From contig NZ_FPKU01000001.1 of assembly GCF_900119845.1 (NCBI RefSeq), forward strand, positions 124,001 to 188,000: a stretch of DNA of 64,000 nucleotides, in the 5' to 3' direction. Position numbers and translations under genes: made by a program. Below the pieces are notes generated by a model. The model was not told the origin of the DNA. It did not search any database and was given only the letters and a program-made list of their open reading frames with translations. Position 1 is the stretch's first letter. Every line of letters begins with the position of its first letter. Below are positions 1 to 9,254 of this stretch, piece by piece. The DNA is from Devosia enhydra (lineage in GTDB: Bacteria; Pseudomonadota; Alphaproteobacteria; Rhizobiales; Devosiaceae).

Positions 1-813
1 GCAGACCGCCCGTACGACACAGTAGAGAGGAACGGGCAGGACTATTATAAATCCAATTCGTTCATCGTCGATCGTGTCACCGCCGTCGTCGACATGATGG
101 AACTCGCGTGCCTCACACACTTTGCGGCGAGCAGCCCGCCCCAGCCTCCTGGCGACTTGGAAGTGGATCACCCTGGGCTGCACACCAATGACTACGACAA
201 TGTGCGTACAGAATACCCCCTGTTAGAGCAGCTTGAGGCGTTAGTGAAAACCCTGCGGGTGCTAGTGAAACAAGAGGAAGACCTCTTCTGGCAGACTAGA
301 GGGCTGCAGGTCGTCCGTGATAGCGCTCATGGCCTCTACGAGCTGTTCTCCCTGCACAAGTTTCCGCACGATGTATCATACCGCTCCTACGACTCCGATC
401 ATGAGCGGCTACTGTACCCGACGACTGTTTTCCCCGCCAGCCAGAAGCGAATGATGGATATGGCGGGCGTCTGCGGCGCCGTGCGGGAGATCACTGAGCG
501 CATGTCTGCGCCGCATGCCGCCATGTTCCTCCAGACTCTCACGTATCTAATCTTGAGTGCTATCGTCTCGGGTACCCGTCGATCGAGATTTCCGGCGGTC
601 GCGGCGTTCGGGTATGTGCAGGCAGCAGAGCGTGGATTGGGGCTATCGATTATCGGGGAGGTTGTCGACGAGGAGTTCGCTGGCCGCCTAAGAGCTTCAT
701 TCCAGGCATTGAACCATAGCTGGAATGAACGTGACAACGACGTCCGCTTAGCGGAAGCTTACAAGGTGGCCATGGACATGTTGCCTGACAAACCCAAGGT
801 TTACGTCCGCTGA
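1..813 (+). CDS. Hypothetical protein, 5' end outside the window
   Basis: The reading frame is open from base 1 through the ATG at 94 to the stop at 811-813, so the gene probably begins upstream and only about 270 residues are seen. No family is recognised. The visible protein is acidic to neutral and mostly helical, with one moderately hydrophobic stretch (around TLTYLILSAIVSG) that could be buried or membrane-associated. A shorter gene starting at the ATG at 94 cannot be excluded, but no clear ribosome binding site precedes it. Confidence 0.55.
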   Translation, partial: ADRPYDTVERNGQDYYKSNSFIVDRVTAVVDMMELACLTHFAASSPPQPPGDLEVDHPGLHTNDYDNVRTEYPLLEQLEALVKTLRVLVKQEEDLFWQTRGLQVVRDSAHGLYELFSLHKFPHDVSYRSYDSDHERLLYPTTVFPASQKRMMDMAGVCGAVREITERMSAPHAAMFLQTLTYLILSAIVSGTRRSRFPAVAAFGYVQAAERGLGLSIIGEVVDEEFAGRLRASFQALNHSWNERDNDVRLAEAYKVAMDMLPDKPKVYVR

Positions 814-1898
814 TAGCCGCAGCTTCAAAGTGATCCAGAAGCTCTTGATTGGCGCTCAAAGGTGAGCCGGCAACTTTACCCATTAGTAGAATCGGCTGAC
901 TCGGCAAGGCACGATTGTTGATCGCCCGTGAGACTTGACCCAGTAGGCCGAGATTTTCCATCGAGATTTTGCACGCCGAAACACAGCCCTTAGCCCTCAA
1001 GGGCATTCACAAATGTGGCCCTCACGGCATTGCACTACGCAAAATGCGTGGCAGCGACAATCAGGCCGCACAGCAGAGTCACCGTAACGACGATCTTAAA
1101 GTAGACCTGTGCAGTGAAGTGCTGCGTGCTGGGCTGATCCCCACCTGCAGCCGTTACGCTCCGGTGCTGGCTGATCTCTGGCTGGGCCATGCGCATGATT
1201 GGGTGCGGTGATCGCGTCGTCTTAGCTGCAGATGGTTTCTCCTGCCTGCGCTGTCGTGGCCTCGGTCGGTCGCCCCCTTCGTCACCGGTCTCCCCGACCG
1301 CTCCCACGAGTTGCCTTTGCTCCTGACGCATTCGATAATTCTCACCCAAACATCAGTTTGTTTAGAGCCATGATTGTCGATAATGAAAGTTCTGGTGCCT
1401 GAAGACGTGCTTCAGGCCTTCGCCGAGCCAGACATGATGACCTAACAGGCCTATTACAACGTCATCTCTCGGAGGCTTGGGACGCGGAAACGCTCTACAA
1501 TCCTAGAATCTACGCGCAGGCGAGGACAGGTCCTAGTGAGACTGTGCATTCGTCCGGTCCGAAATTGATGTTTATCGATCAATTGGGGGCTCGGTGCTAC
1601 ACAAATTTAATCCTCGATGCGCGAGTTGTTGACTGCCACACGCGTCACAGCTCAGTTCCAGAATCTGAACGTCAGGCGATGCAATGATTTGCATGCACAA
1701 GTGCTGCGACATTTTTTCTCCCCCAAACAGTCACAGAACAAAGGTTACAAGCTCATTGAACTTGAGCAGGTGCTGGATGCATATCAGTTCGAGCAGGCCT
1801 ACCGCATCAACAGGGCATTGTTCGTTATATCGTGCGAACATCGCACCGGTACAAAACAGACGAGGCCCCCGGCCGCATGTCGAGGGCCCGGTTTACAT
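814..1898. other. Non-coding or decayed stretch
   Basis: About 1.1 kb with only short, overlapping frames on both strands and no recognisable protein family. A 110-residue plus-strand frame (1617-1949) runs into the porin gene on the other strand and looks like a chance frame. I see nothing else supportable here. Confidence 0.5.
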
Positions 1899-2756
1899 CT
1901 AGAAGTGGAAGTTGAGGCCGGCCCGCACGGTGTGGAACGCGACGGCTGAACTCAGCGTCCCGTCAATCGAACCCTCTCCTCCACCACCGCCGAGAAGCGT
2001 GCCCGAGACAAGTTCGGCCGTGCCAAGATCGACATAGCCATATTCGGTCTTGAGCGAGATCTGGTCTGTAACGGCATATTCAAAGCCTGCGCCCACAGTC
2101 CAGCCCCAGAGGTCGTTCTCAACGCTGCCGATTTCCGTGCCAAGAAGGCTGATCGCAGAGGTCGTCTGCCCGTAGGCCACACCACCGGTGACATATCCAA
2201 GGAACCGGTCATGGGTCATGCCAGCACGGGCCCGCAGCGTCCCGTACCAATTGAGGTCGGTCCCTGCACTTAAGAGATCGGTTGATACGGGTGTGTCGAT
2301 GCTGGCGGTAACGGTGCCGGAGATGGAGCTGGCCTGGATGTCTGCCTCGATGCCGAGGAGAATCGATTCAGACGCCATGAAGTTGTAACCGGCCTGAAGT
2401 CCTCCCACGAAGCCGCCAGCCGTCAGGTCCGCGCTGCCCGTCGCCAGAGAGATAACGTCCCCGCCCTCTAGGGTCTCAGGATCGAGGCCTTCCCCGATTC
2501 CCAACGGCAGATCATCGAGGAACTCTTCCTGCTCATCGATGTCGAGGTCCTCAAAGCCGTCGGGCACGATCAGGTCGATGCTGACCGGGTAATTGAAATT
2601 GCCACCGCCATAGCCAGCATTAACCCCGACATAAAAGCCGGTCCAATCATAAGCCGCCGGAGCTGGAGCGATCGGATTGTAAATTGGAAAATCGGCAGCC
2701 ATTGCTACTGAGGCGCTCATCGCCAGTGCAGTTGTTGCCATGAGAATGGTCTTCAT
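1899..2756 (-). CDS. Outer membrane beta-barrel protein (Omp25/Omp31-like porin family)
   Basis: The start is the ATG at 2756, preceded on the minus strand by an AGGGGA-type ribosome binding site. It opens with a clear Sec signal peptide (MKTILMATTALAMSASVAMA, cleavage after AMA) followed by the family hallmark YDWTGFYVGVNAGYGGG. The C-terminus ends in aromatic FHF, as needed for BamA-dependent insertion. About 285 residues, with beta-strand alternation and conserved patches such as GWTVGAGFEYAVTDQISLKTEYGYVDLG. An acidic insert (DLDIDEQEEFLDDLP) near residue 75 is probably an external loop. The family is typical of Rhizobiales surface antigens and porins. A weak GC stem near 1862-1896 could be the terminator. 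Confidence 0.9.
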   Translation of the reverse strand: MKTILMATTALAMSASVAMAADFPIYNPIAPAPAAYDWTGFYVGVNAGYGGGNFNYPVSIDLIVPDGFEDLDIDEQEEFLDDLPLGIGEGLDPETLEGGDVISLATGSADLTAGGFVGGLQAGYNFMASESILLGIEADIQASSISGTVTASIDTPVSTDLLSAGTDLNWYGTLRARAGMTHDRFLGYVTGGVAYGQTTSAISLLGTEIGSVENDLWGWTVGAGFEYAVTDQISLKTEYGYVDLGTAELVSGTLLGGGGGEGSIDGTLSSAVAFHTVRAGLNFHF

Positions 2757-3087
2757 CAGAATCCCCTTTGCCCTGAAGTCATCGGACTTTCTGAATTGGA
2801 TCACATAGAGTCAACGCATGGGATGAATGATAGCGTTACCCAATTTGATTTGTGTCGAATGTGCAACGCCATCTATGAACAAATAATATCCAGCCTGCTG
2901 TCGGGGTTGGGAGACGATCGTTGAACTGGCCCAACCATCGCCTTGGCTGCCTCACTTCGTGCGGGCATTCCGCGGAGCGTCAAGTGCGCTTACGCACGTC
3001 GATCGAAGTGCGCCTCCTAGCTGAAAATCCCTAGCAGCCCCGCGGCCGCTGCAGCGTGCTGCCAAGCGCTGAACCCCGTGCAACTGC

Positions 3088-3102
3088 GTTCTTGTTTTGT
3101 TC
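3088..3102 (+). promoter_or_regulatory. LexA (SOS) box upstream of umuDC
   Basis: The sequence reads GTTC-TTGTTTT-GTTC, an exact match to the direct-repeat LexA operator GTTC-N7-GTTC known for alphaproteobacteria. It lies 45 nt upstream of the umuD start, as expected for a promoter-overlapping operator. Binding itself is inferred. Confidence 0.85.
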
Positions 3103-3146
3103 GAATTTCTCGCCCATGCTGAAAGGAATCGTTGTCCGGAGACTGC

Positions 3147-3599
3147 ATGTCCCTCACCGCCACTCTTGCACCCCACCGCATGCCGGTAGCGATCTCGACG
3201 CTTATCAGCATGCGCTTACCTATGGTTGGGCGCACAGTGCATGCAGGCTTTCCGTCGCCGGCCGATGACTTCATCGAGGCTATGATCGATCTGAACCAGG
3301 TGCTGGTTCAAAATCCTGCCGCGACCTTCCTCTGGCGGGTGGTTGGCGACTGCATGATCGATGTGAAAATCTTTCCAGGCGATGTGGTTATCGTCGACCG
3401 ATCCATTGCACCCAAGCACCGCTCGATCGTGTTGGCGATCATCGATGGCGAGCCGACGCTCAAGCGCCTCTACCGACGCGGGGGGCTGCTCGTCCTGCAA
3501 AACGAGAACGCCAAACTGCCGCCATTCCTGATTTCAGCGGGAACAGAGGTGTCGGTGTGGGGTGTGGTCACGGCCACTATCCGAGATCTCAAGAAATGA
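3147..3599 (+). CDS. umuD: UmuD-like SOS mutagenesis protein, catalytic Ser replaced by Cys
   Basis: A S24-family regulatory protease: in the family RecA-stimulated self-cleavage gives UmuD', the active partner of polymerase V. The start is the ATG at 3147 with GGAG 8 nt upstream; a TTG at 3132 is in frame but less likely. The cleavage-site region AGFPSPADD (Ala33-Gly34) is intact, and the general-base lysine (Lys106, TLKRL) keeps the 37-residue spacing to the nucleophile seen in E. coli (Ser60/Lys97). The nucleophile is TGC (bases 3351-3353), giving GDCMI instead of GDSMI. The stop overlaps the umuC start (ATGA), so translation is coupled. LexA control is indicated by the operator at 3088. 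Confidence 0.92.
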   Translation: MSLTATLAPHRMPVAISTLISMRLPMVGRTVHAGFPSPADDFIEAMIDLNQVLVQNPAATFLWRVVGDCMIDVKIFPGDVVIVDRSIAPKHRSIVLAIIDGEPTLKRLYRRGGLLVLQNENAKLPPFLISAGTEVSVWGVVTATIRDLKK

Positions 3600-4858
3600 C
3601 AGCCTTCGCATTGATCGATGGCAATTCTTTCTACTGCTCGTGCGAACGGGTTTTCGATCCCAAGCTCGAAAGCCGGCCGGTAATTGTGCTCAGCAACAAT
3701 GATGGTTGCGCGGTCGCCCGCACCAACGAGGCCAAGGCCCTTGGTATCAGGATGGGCGCGCCCTACTTCAAGATACGGTCACTGTGCGAGCGCGAGGGCG
3801 TGGTGGCGCTGTCGAGCAACTATGCGCTCTATGGCGACATGTCTCGCCGCATGAATGAGATCTACGAGACCTTCAGCCCTAGGACAGAGGTCTACTCCAT
3901 CGACGAGACCTTCCTCGACGTCACCGATGTTCCGCCTGGCGATCGGATGCCATGGGCCAAGGACCTAAGCGCAACGATCAGGCGCTGGACCGGCATTCCA
4001 ACCTGCGTCGGCATCGGGCCTACCAAGACCTTGGCCAAGCTCGCTAACAAGGCGGCCAAAAAGCTGAGCGATGGCGTTCTGGACCTGACAGATCCCGATG
4101 AGAGAGCTCGTGTCATGGCCAATTTTCCCATCGGCGATGTCTGGGGCGTTGGGCCGGCTAACCAGATCAAACTGGGCTCAATCGGCATTGCGTTCGCCGA
4201 CCAGATGCGAGATCTCGACCCGCGCCGAGCCAGGGAGCTGATGACGGTTGTTGGCGAGCGCATCGTCTATGAGCTCAACGGTCAGCCTTGTCTGCCTCTT
4301 GAGGACGTGCCGGCGGTGCGGAAGGGGTGCGCGGTGACCCGATCCTTTGGCGAGCGGGTCACGACCAAGCTCGCCATGGAACAGGCCGTGGCTGGCTACG
4401 CCACCCGCCTGGGCGAGAAACTGCGTCGGCATGGTCTGGCCACCGACCATGTCACGGTCTTCATGCACACCAGTCGGTTCGCAGACAACGAACCCCAGCG
4501 CAACGTGTCAATGACCGTCGACCTCCCCGAGGCGACTAATGACACGTTGCAACTCATCAAAGCCAGCCGCAGGGCCGTCGATCAGCTCTGGAGATCTGGC
4601 TACCGATATAGCAAGGCCGGCATCATCACTGATGACTTGGTCCGGCCAGCGGACCGTCAGCGCGCCCTTTTCGACACCCTCGACCAAGACAAGGCCAGCA
4701 AAATTATGCAGGCGCTGGATGAAGCCAACAGACGATGGGGGCGGGCGACGGTGTTTCCCGCTGCCATGGGCGTCACACGCACCGCATTTTCAACGAAATT
4801 CGAGCGTCGGTCACCCCGATATACGACACGATGGGAAGAGCTCCCTCAGTGCCGGTAA
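3596..4858 (+). CDS. umuC: DNA polymerase V catalytic subunit UmuC (Y-family)
   Basis: Translesion DNA polymerase. The start is the ATG overlapping the umuD stop (ATGA). The Y-family palm motifs are present: [16 protein letters not shown] with the first catalytic Asp, and YSIDETFLD with the paired Asp-Glu. Further conserved blocks are VVLSNNDGC-type ([20 protein letters not shown]), [15 protein letters not shown] (HhH entry) and the GVGPAN helix-hairpin-helix. The length, about 420 residues, is normal for UmuC and the C-terminal DUF4113-like tail ([14 protein letters not shown]) is complete, so the gene looks functional. With umuD it forms an SOS-regulated operon. Confidence 0.95.
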   Translation: MTAFALIDGNSFYCSCERVFDPKLESRPVIVLSNNDGCAVARTNEAKALGIRMGAPYFKIRSLCEREGVVALSSNYALYGDMSRRMNEIYETFSPRTEVYSIDETFLDVTDVPPGDRMPWAKDLSATIRRWTGIPTCVGIGPTKTLAKLANKAAKKLSDGVLDLTDPDERARVMANFPIGDVWGVGPANQIKLGSIGIAFADQMRDLDPRRARELMTVVGERIVYELNGQPCLPLEDVPAVRKGCAVTRSFGERVTTKLAMEQAVAGYATRLGEKLRRHGLATDHVTVFMHTSRFADNEPQRNVSMTVDLPEATNDTLQLIKASRRAVDQLWRSGYRYSKAGIITDDLVRPADRQRALFDTLDQDKASKIMQALDEANRRWGRATVFPAAMGVTRTAFSTKFERRSPRYTTRWEELPQCR

Positions 4859-4873
4859 GATGCTGTTCCCGGA

Positions 4874-5062
4874 CTATGGGCTGGTTCTGCGACCTGCGGC
4901 GTTGGTGTCATGGGACTGAGCCATGATCTGAGCGTCCCAAGCCGCCAGAAACGCCCGCGCTGCCTGATGCTCTTCGGGCGTCGCCTTGGTCCAGTCAGCC
5001 TTGACCTTAAGGACCTGATAGTCAGGCAGCAGCTGCCGGATCAATTCGTCATGTGCGTCCAT
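4874..5062 (-). CDS. Small protein paired with an SRAP gene (paralogue of the 27.2-kb gene)
   Basis: About 62 residues starting MDAHDELIRQLLPDY. It resembles the N-terminus of the gene ending at 27469 ([23 protein letters not shown]), sharing the pattern LLPD..-.-K/EADW.-ATPEE. At both places it lies just downstream of, and slightly overlapping, an SRAP reading frame, so the two-gene unit is conserved. No domain is recognised; it is predicted to be helical and charged. Here the upstream SRAP gene is truncated, so expression is doubtful. Confidence 0.5.
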   Translation of the reverse strand: MDAHDELIRQLLPDYQVLKVKADWTKATPEEHQAARAFLAAWDAQIMAQSHDTNAAGRRTSP

Positions 5063-5264
5063 CTTCCTTGCTCCCTCTTGCGACGATCATCCGGCTGCTG
5101 TCCGGCAGGGGGCGCTGCAACCCTTTCGCCTCGGGCCACGCCGCTGTCATCCAGGTTTTGCGCTCGGCTTCGGACGTCAGGATCACCGGCATGGCCTTGG
5201 GATGGATCGGCGCCACTTCGGCATTCGGCTCTGTCGTGAGAAATCCGAAGAGGTCGGCCACATA
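5049..5264 (-). pseudogene. SRAP (HMCES/YedK-like) C-terminal fragment
   Basis: About 70 residues matching the end of the full-length SRAP protein at 27456-28121: FGFLTTEPNAEVAPIHPKAMP with the conserved active-site His, then PVIL and a C-terminal RGSKEDGRT. The N-terminal two thirds, including the catalytic Cys2, are missing. The break is at about 5264, where an unrelated ligase fragment begins on the opposite strand. It is a deletion/rearrangement remnant. Confidence 0.8.
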
Positions 5265-5265
5265 T

Positions 5266-5412
5266 CGTGCTCAGGTTCATCTGCGTGATGGCGACGCGAG
5301 GATTTTCACCCGAAACGGTCATGATTGGACCGCGCGGTTCGGTCGCCTGGCCGAGCGTCTCCGAGGGCTGACCCTAGAAAGCTTGATCCTTGACGGAGAG
5401 ATTGCCGCCCAG
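5266..5412 (+). pseudogene. ATP-dependent DNA ligase fragment (LigD-type adenylation domain)
   Basis: A short plus-strand stretch reads YRAQVHLRDGDARIFTRNG...LTLESLILDGEIAAQ, which matches the adenylation domain of ATP-dependent DNA ligases. YRAQ follows motif I, whose catalytic lysine is missing at the break; FTRNG is motif Ia-like and LDGEIA is motif III. No start codon of its own and no downstream ligase domains. It abuts the SRAP fragment head to head. Confidence 0.7.
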
Positions 5413-5708
5413 ACCAGAATTATAAGGTGGCTTGTGAGGTGGCTGATCGACAGGCAGATGTGAAGCGACAGAGTTCCGCACCGGCCAGCCGCAGCAGGGC
5501 AATCCACCGGTTGACGGCCCGCCAAGTCGAGACCGCTGCGGCAGGTCAAGCCTAACCGTCCACACAACATTCTATCAATGCCGTTCCAGCTTGGTTCCAC
5601 TGGCTCCCGGGCGATCGTGCCCTCTAACGACTCGATCCTGCGGGGTTTGGGAACCTCTCCGGTAGGTCTGAGACCAGTTTCCACACCTGAATGGGTGGAG
5701 GTTTCTTG

Positions 5709-5754
5709 ATACCCCCCCCGGGGTCACCTCACACCCACACATCACCCCCCCCCA
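5709..5754. repeat. C-rich repeat, third partial copy of the 46.2/61.1-kb leader element
   Basis: A run of C followed by GGGGT, then short CAC-rich spacing and a second C-run (CACATCACCCCCCCCC). The same order, C-run/GGG/GTGA..CACA..C-run, occurs at about 46217-46262 and 61131-61178. All three are accompanied on one side by a CTTGGTTCC-like or GGCTCC motif. Function unknown. Confidence 0.5.
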
Positions 5755-5897
5755 TAACACCACGAACGCGCGCCGCGCGGTCGGGCGGTTTGCTCAGTGA
5801 CGCCGCGATGTAGATCCACACCAGGGTCGATCTGGATGTCGGAGAGAGGTTGGTGTTAGCGGGCACGCTTCCGCGCCCGCTCTACTCCCGGCAGCAT

Positions 5898-5933
5898 CCC
5901 ATCGGGTCCTCCGCCGCGCTGCGGACCGATGGG
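5898..5933. repeat. REP-like hairpin
   Basis: Arms CCCATCGGGTCC and GGACCGATGGG (one bulged base) enclose a GC-rich loop. The inner part matches the hairpin at 46492-46526 (GGTCCT.CGC..CGCT.CGGACC) while the outer arms differ in a complementary manner, as in a repeat family selected for folding. Confidence 0.55.
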
Positions 5934-6079
5934 CGCGCCTGCGTTCAAGCGGGCCTGGAAGCGAATGGGTAAGGAAGCAGTGGCTAGGAGGCACCAGGAT
6001 CCCTCTGAGGCACCTCGGTCACGGGCGCCGATACCAACGCCATCCCTTTTCTTGGCTCTGAACCAAGGAAAGAAAGCCT

Positions 6080-6290
6080 ATGTACCTCGCCTTTGATACT
6101 GAAACGACAGACCGTCCGCGCTACCACCTCGCTCTGACCCATCCCTTTCGACCTCATCTGGTTCAGTTTGCCGGGATCGTATTCGACCAGCATGGCTATG
6201 AGATTGACCGACTCGTCACGCTAGTGAAGCCGGGACCAGGCGCACTGATGTCTGTTGCAGCGCATCAGGCTCACGGCATGTCGATCGAGC
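6080..6290 (+). pseudogene. DEDDh 3'-5' exonuclease (PolC/DnaQ-like), truncated by an IS3 fragment
   Basis: The start ATG at 6080 follows AAGGAAAGAAAG. The N-terminal 70 residues carry the exonuclease I motif (FDTETTD with the catalytic Asp and Glu) and the exoI-exoII spacer typical of DNA polymerase III epsilon-like nucleases (HLVQFAGIVFDQHGYE, AAHQAHGMS). Homology stops at about 6290, where reversed IS3 orfA sequence begins; the frame then continues as nonsense to 6580. Exo II and III motifs are lost, so it is inactive. Confidence 0.8.
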
Positions 6291-6566
6291 AACCGACCAG
6301 TCTCGTCCTCGAGCTGCTTCAGCCGCCGCATCTCCGTCGGCAGCAGCCCGTCGAACTTCTTCTCGTAGTTGAAGTAGGTCGCCTGGCGAATCCCGCCCTT
6401 CCACAGATCTCGGCAACCGGCACGCCCTTGGCCCCCTGCTTAAGAATGAAGGCCTTCTGTGCGTCCGAAAACTGCGATGCCTTCATCGTTCTCCGCTCCT
6501 TCCAGCCCCAACAAGCTTGTGCGGAAACTCTACCTCACACCGGTCCAATTTCCTGGGCTCGGATCA
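6290..6566 (-). mobile_element. IS3-family (IS407-type) left-end fragment with partial orfA
   Basis: On the minus strand a transposase orfA begins at the ATG at 6486 (MKASQFSDAQKAFILKQGAK) with the same upstream leader as the copy at 59.0 kb. Its outer terminus TGATCCGAGCCCAGGAAATT (6566 inward) matches the left terminus of that copy. Only about 55 codons remain before the join to the exonuclease gene, and a frameshift is evident near KRPTS. Confidence 0.85.
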
Positions 6567-6594
6567 CTGACCTCCTGTGACACGTTTTTCCCCA

Positions 6595-8214
6595 TCACTG
6601 GCGGAAAAGGTCCTTGATGCGCTTCCGAATGCCCCAACCGAGCTTTCTTCTGCCGACCCACGCATAGAATCGATAGAGGGCCATTCGCATGGGCGAAACA
6701 ATCGGACCGCCTGAAACGGGATCGGTCCTAGCGTCGGGCTGGTATGTTGAAGCCGCGTGTGTTGATCGACCCTGCAATCGTCGGAGAGCGCCAGCGATGC
6801 GACTTCTGGTTCGGTGGAAATGCCAAGGGCGCCAACCGGCATCGAGCGCCGGAAGAAGCCGGAGATCAAAAAGCCAATACCTGCCCGCCAAATAGGCGCA
6901 AACGAAGCCTCCGATAATCCCGCGAAGCGCACTGACGTGAAGGCGATAGCCCCCCGCAGCTTTCGCCTTCAAGGACCGATATAGCGCGTCTTCCTTCTCG
7001 ACGGTTGTCCGCAGGGTAAATCGGTCCTCCATTAAGCGCCGTCCATTGGCGGCAAGGAGTTTGGCTTTCTCGCGGTCCGTCAAGAGCTCGAGGATTCCGC
7101 GAGCAAGGTCAGGAGGGTCCGACGGGTTCACGACTACCCCGGTCTTCCCGTCAACCACGCTATCCACCAAACCTCCCACACGAGTGGCGACGATAGGGCA
7201 TTCCATGAGTAGAGCTTCTATGGTGCCCCCGAGATTTTCGCTGAGCGAGGCTTGCACCGTCACATCAAGGCTCTTGAGGATGCCGGGTATATCGGAGCTG
7301 TAGCCAAAGAACTTGATACTGTCGTCCAGTCCGAGTTCCCGAACCAGGTTCTTCATGTTCGAAAGGTGCTGCTGCCCGGGCTCACCCCAGCCGGAGCCCA
7401 CAAAGACCAGCTTGGCGTTCGGGACGCGCGCTAAGATAGCCGGCATAGCATTGATCAAGTCGGCCTGGCATTTAATGGACCGGCCGTGAGCTATCGGAGG
7501 TGTCCAACGGTTGGCCCCTAGCTCAGCGTAGAAATAGGCCACCATGCCGATGAGGGGAGTGTCGTCCGGCCAACCGTACTGCTCCCTAATCGGAACCGCC
7601 TGATGGCCATCAGGATCAAATTTGGTTTCGTCAGGGCCATAATAGATGAGCTTGAGGCGATCCTCCTCGACACCCATGGATTTGTAGATGGACCGAGTGA
7701 ACTCGCAGGACGGGATCAGGGCGGTTTCCATCCATTGGGTCGAGCCATCGATCCACTTTGACGTGTAAGCCTCTAGGTGAAACGGGCCAGCCACCATGGA
7801 CAGACGAACTGGCACATCAGCCAACCACGCTGCGAAACGTCCGATGACCATCGAGTGAAAAAGATGGGTTTGCACGATGTCGAACCGCTCACGCCGAAGC
7901 AGGCTGGCCAAGCGCAATATCTTCTTTGGCAGGGCGAAGAGATCAGATGAACTGAGATACTCGAAGTCGGCAACAAGAACCGGAATTCCCGCGGCCTTGA
8001 ACCTGTCCACCAGTGTGCCGGCATCTCCGTTCAGGATCACTGAGACGTCATGCCCGAAGCGGTCTCGAAGATCCCGAAGCTGTTCATAAACCCAGATGCC
8101 GCCTTCGGTGGTCGCAGCGATGTGACAAATGCGGAGCTTGTCGCCTGGGGGCGCGCTGGGCCTAGCATCCGAGTCGACGACATCCGTGGCGTCTGCATTT
8201 TGTGATAGCGACAT
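6595..8214 (-). CDS. Glycosyltransferase, GT4 family (GT-B fold)
   Basis: 539 residues. The N-terminal Rossmann domain starts at LRICHIAATTEGGIWVYEQL, the usual GT4 glycine loop. The C-terminal domain carries KLVFVGSGWGEP, the helix before SLSENLGGTIEALLMECPIVAT (the E-x7-E nucleotide-sugar motif) and GGLVDSVVDGKTGVVV. This fits transfer of a sugar from an activated donor to a cell-surface glycan. An extra C-terminal region of about 120 residues with a short hydrophobic patch (GIIGGFVCAYLAGRYWLF) is unusual and could anchor it to the membrane. It is divergent from the ABC exporter genes at 8391-9955, suggesting a polysaccharide export cluster. A TTG/GTG start further upstream is not needed. 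Confidence 0.88.
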   Translation of the reverse strand: MSLSQNADATDVVDSDARPSAPPGDKLRICHIAATTEGGIWVYEQLRDLRDRFGHDVSVILNGDAGTLVDRFKAAGIPVLVADFEYLSSSDLFALPKKILRLASLLRRERFDIVQTHLFHSMVIGRFAAWLADVPVRLSMVAGPFHLEAYTSKWIDGSTQWMETALIPSCEFTRSIYKSMGVEEDRLKLIYYGPDETKFDPDGHQAVPIREQYGWPDDTPLIGMVAYFYAELGANRWTPPIAHGRSIKCQADLINAMPAILARVPNAKLVFVGSGWGEPGQQHLSNMKNLVRELGLDDSIKFFGYSSDIPGILKSLDVTVQASLSENLGGTIEALLMECPIVATRVGGLVDSVVDGKTGVVVNPSDPPDLARGILELLTDREKAKLLAANGRRLMEDRFTLRTTVEKEDALYRSLKAKAAGGYRLHVSALRGIIGGFVCAYLAGRYWLFDLRLLPALDAGWRPWHFHRTRSRIAGALRRLQGRSTHAASTYQPDARTDPVSGGPIVSPMRMALYRFYAWVGRRKLGWGIRKRIKDLFRQ

Positions 8215-8390
8215 GAGATCCCATCGGCTCGGCTCAAAGTGGAAAAGCTATAGCAGCCTGGACGATTTGTCTTGGCGTTAGGCTTATCGGCTTGCTGATG
8301 CTGAAACGATGGATTTTAGTCCTCGAGGGATTGGTGGCGCGTCATTCACCCGTTAGCTGCATTAGAAACGACCGGCCACAGAGCTAGGCC

Positions 8391-9254
8391 GTGGGAGTGC
8401 TAAGCCTCGTGAAATCGCAACGGGAACAAAACACCTCGGCCCGCAACTCAGACCGCTGGATTGAGCGAACCCTCTGGTCCGACTTGGCAGTGCTCTACAG
8501 GCAGAGGAAGCTCGCATGGTCGCTCTACAGCGCAGAGGTCGCTGAGATGCGGCGTACGTCAGGCCTAGGGCTGTTCGCCCCATTCGTTTCCGTCATCGTC
8601 TACACCATCGTTTTGGGAAGCGTAATGGCGCTCGTTTTCGGCGAGCGGATAGATGTCTTCATTCCCTTCTTCGCCATTTCCTTCCCAATCTGGCAAGCTA
8701 TATCATCCGTGGTGTCGGAGGCCGCCTACGCGAACGAGAAATCGGCCCGGCTGCTGTCCTTCCCTAACCTGGCGGTGTCCCTTGTTCATTTGGTCTCGGC
8801 CTATGGGCTGGTTATCAACCTTGTACTGAAGCTTGCGGCTGCCTCTCTTGTTGTCGCAATTATTTCGCCCGCCATTCTGCTCAACGCAAACTACCTTGGT
8901 GCGGCTATTGGAGTTCTTTTAACGTCGGTGGCCGTGATTGCTTGGGCGGTGCCGCTGTCGTTCATTTTTGACCGGGTCCGGCTGCTCCGTGGCCTGCTCC
9001 CGCAGATGCTTATGGCCATTTACCTCATTACCCCGATACTCTGGCAGCCTGAACGTCTAAGCGCCCACTCCCTCGTATATGAGCTGAACCCCGTTTATCA
9101 TTTGGTGGAAGCCATCAGAGCTCCTCTGCTCACCGGCTCGATTCCTTTAGGCTCAATCGCGGCTTGTGCAGGTACCGCCTTTGTAGGCTTGCTCGCCTCC
9201 GCACTGACCTTCAGCCGCAATCGACGACAAATCATCTACGGATGGATCGCGTAA
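8391..9254 (+). CDS. ABC-2 type polysaccharide export permease
   Basis: 287 residues from a GTG start. After a cytoplasmic N-terminus with an amphipathic stretch (LWSDLAVLYRQRKLAWSLYSAEV) come about six membrane segments, for example FAPFVSVIVYTIVLGSVMALVF and YGLVINLVLKLAAASLVVAIIS. The layout matches KpsM/Wzm-like permeases of capsule or O-antigen exporters, including the conserved ITPILWQPE and NPVYHLVEAIRAPLL near the end. It overlaps the ATPase gene by 13 nt, so the two are translationally coupled and form one transporter. Confidence 0.88.
   Translation: MGVLSLVKSQREQNTSARNSDRWIERTLWSDLAVLYRQRKLAWSLYSAEVAEMRRTSGLGLFAPFVSVIVYTIVLGSVMALVFGERIDVFIPFFAISFPIWQAISSVVSEAAYANEKSARLLSFPNLAVSLVHLVSAYGLVINLVLKLAAASLVVAIISPAILLNANYLGAAIGVLLTSVAVIAWAVPLSFIFDRVRLLRGLLPQMLMAIYLITPILWQPERLSAHSLVYELNPVYHLVEAIRAPLLTGSIPLGSIAACAGTAFVGLLASALTFSRNRRQIIYGWIA

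Larger units (their letters stand above)
5413..6079. other. Gene-free stretch with repeats
   Basis: No supportable gene. It contains a C-run repeat (5709-5754), a perfect GC stem around 5858-5880 (GCGGGC...GCCCGC) and the hairpin at 5898-5933, listed separately. Short frames on both strands look random. Confidence 0.5.

Noticed and set aside
1617-1949. 110-codon plus-strand frame before the porin
   Set aside because: Overlaps the porin end on the other strand and has no motif or ribosome binding site.
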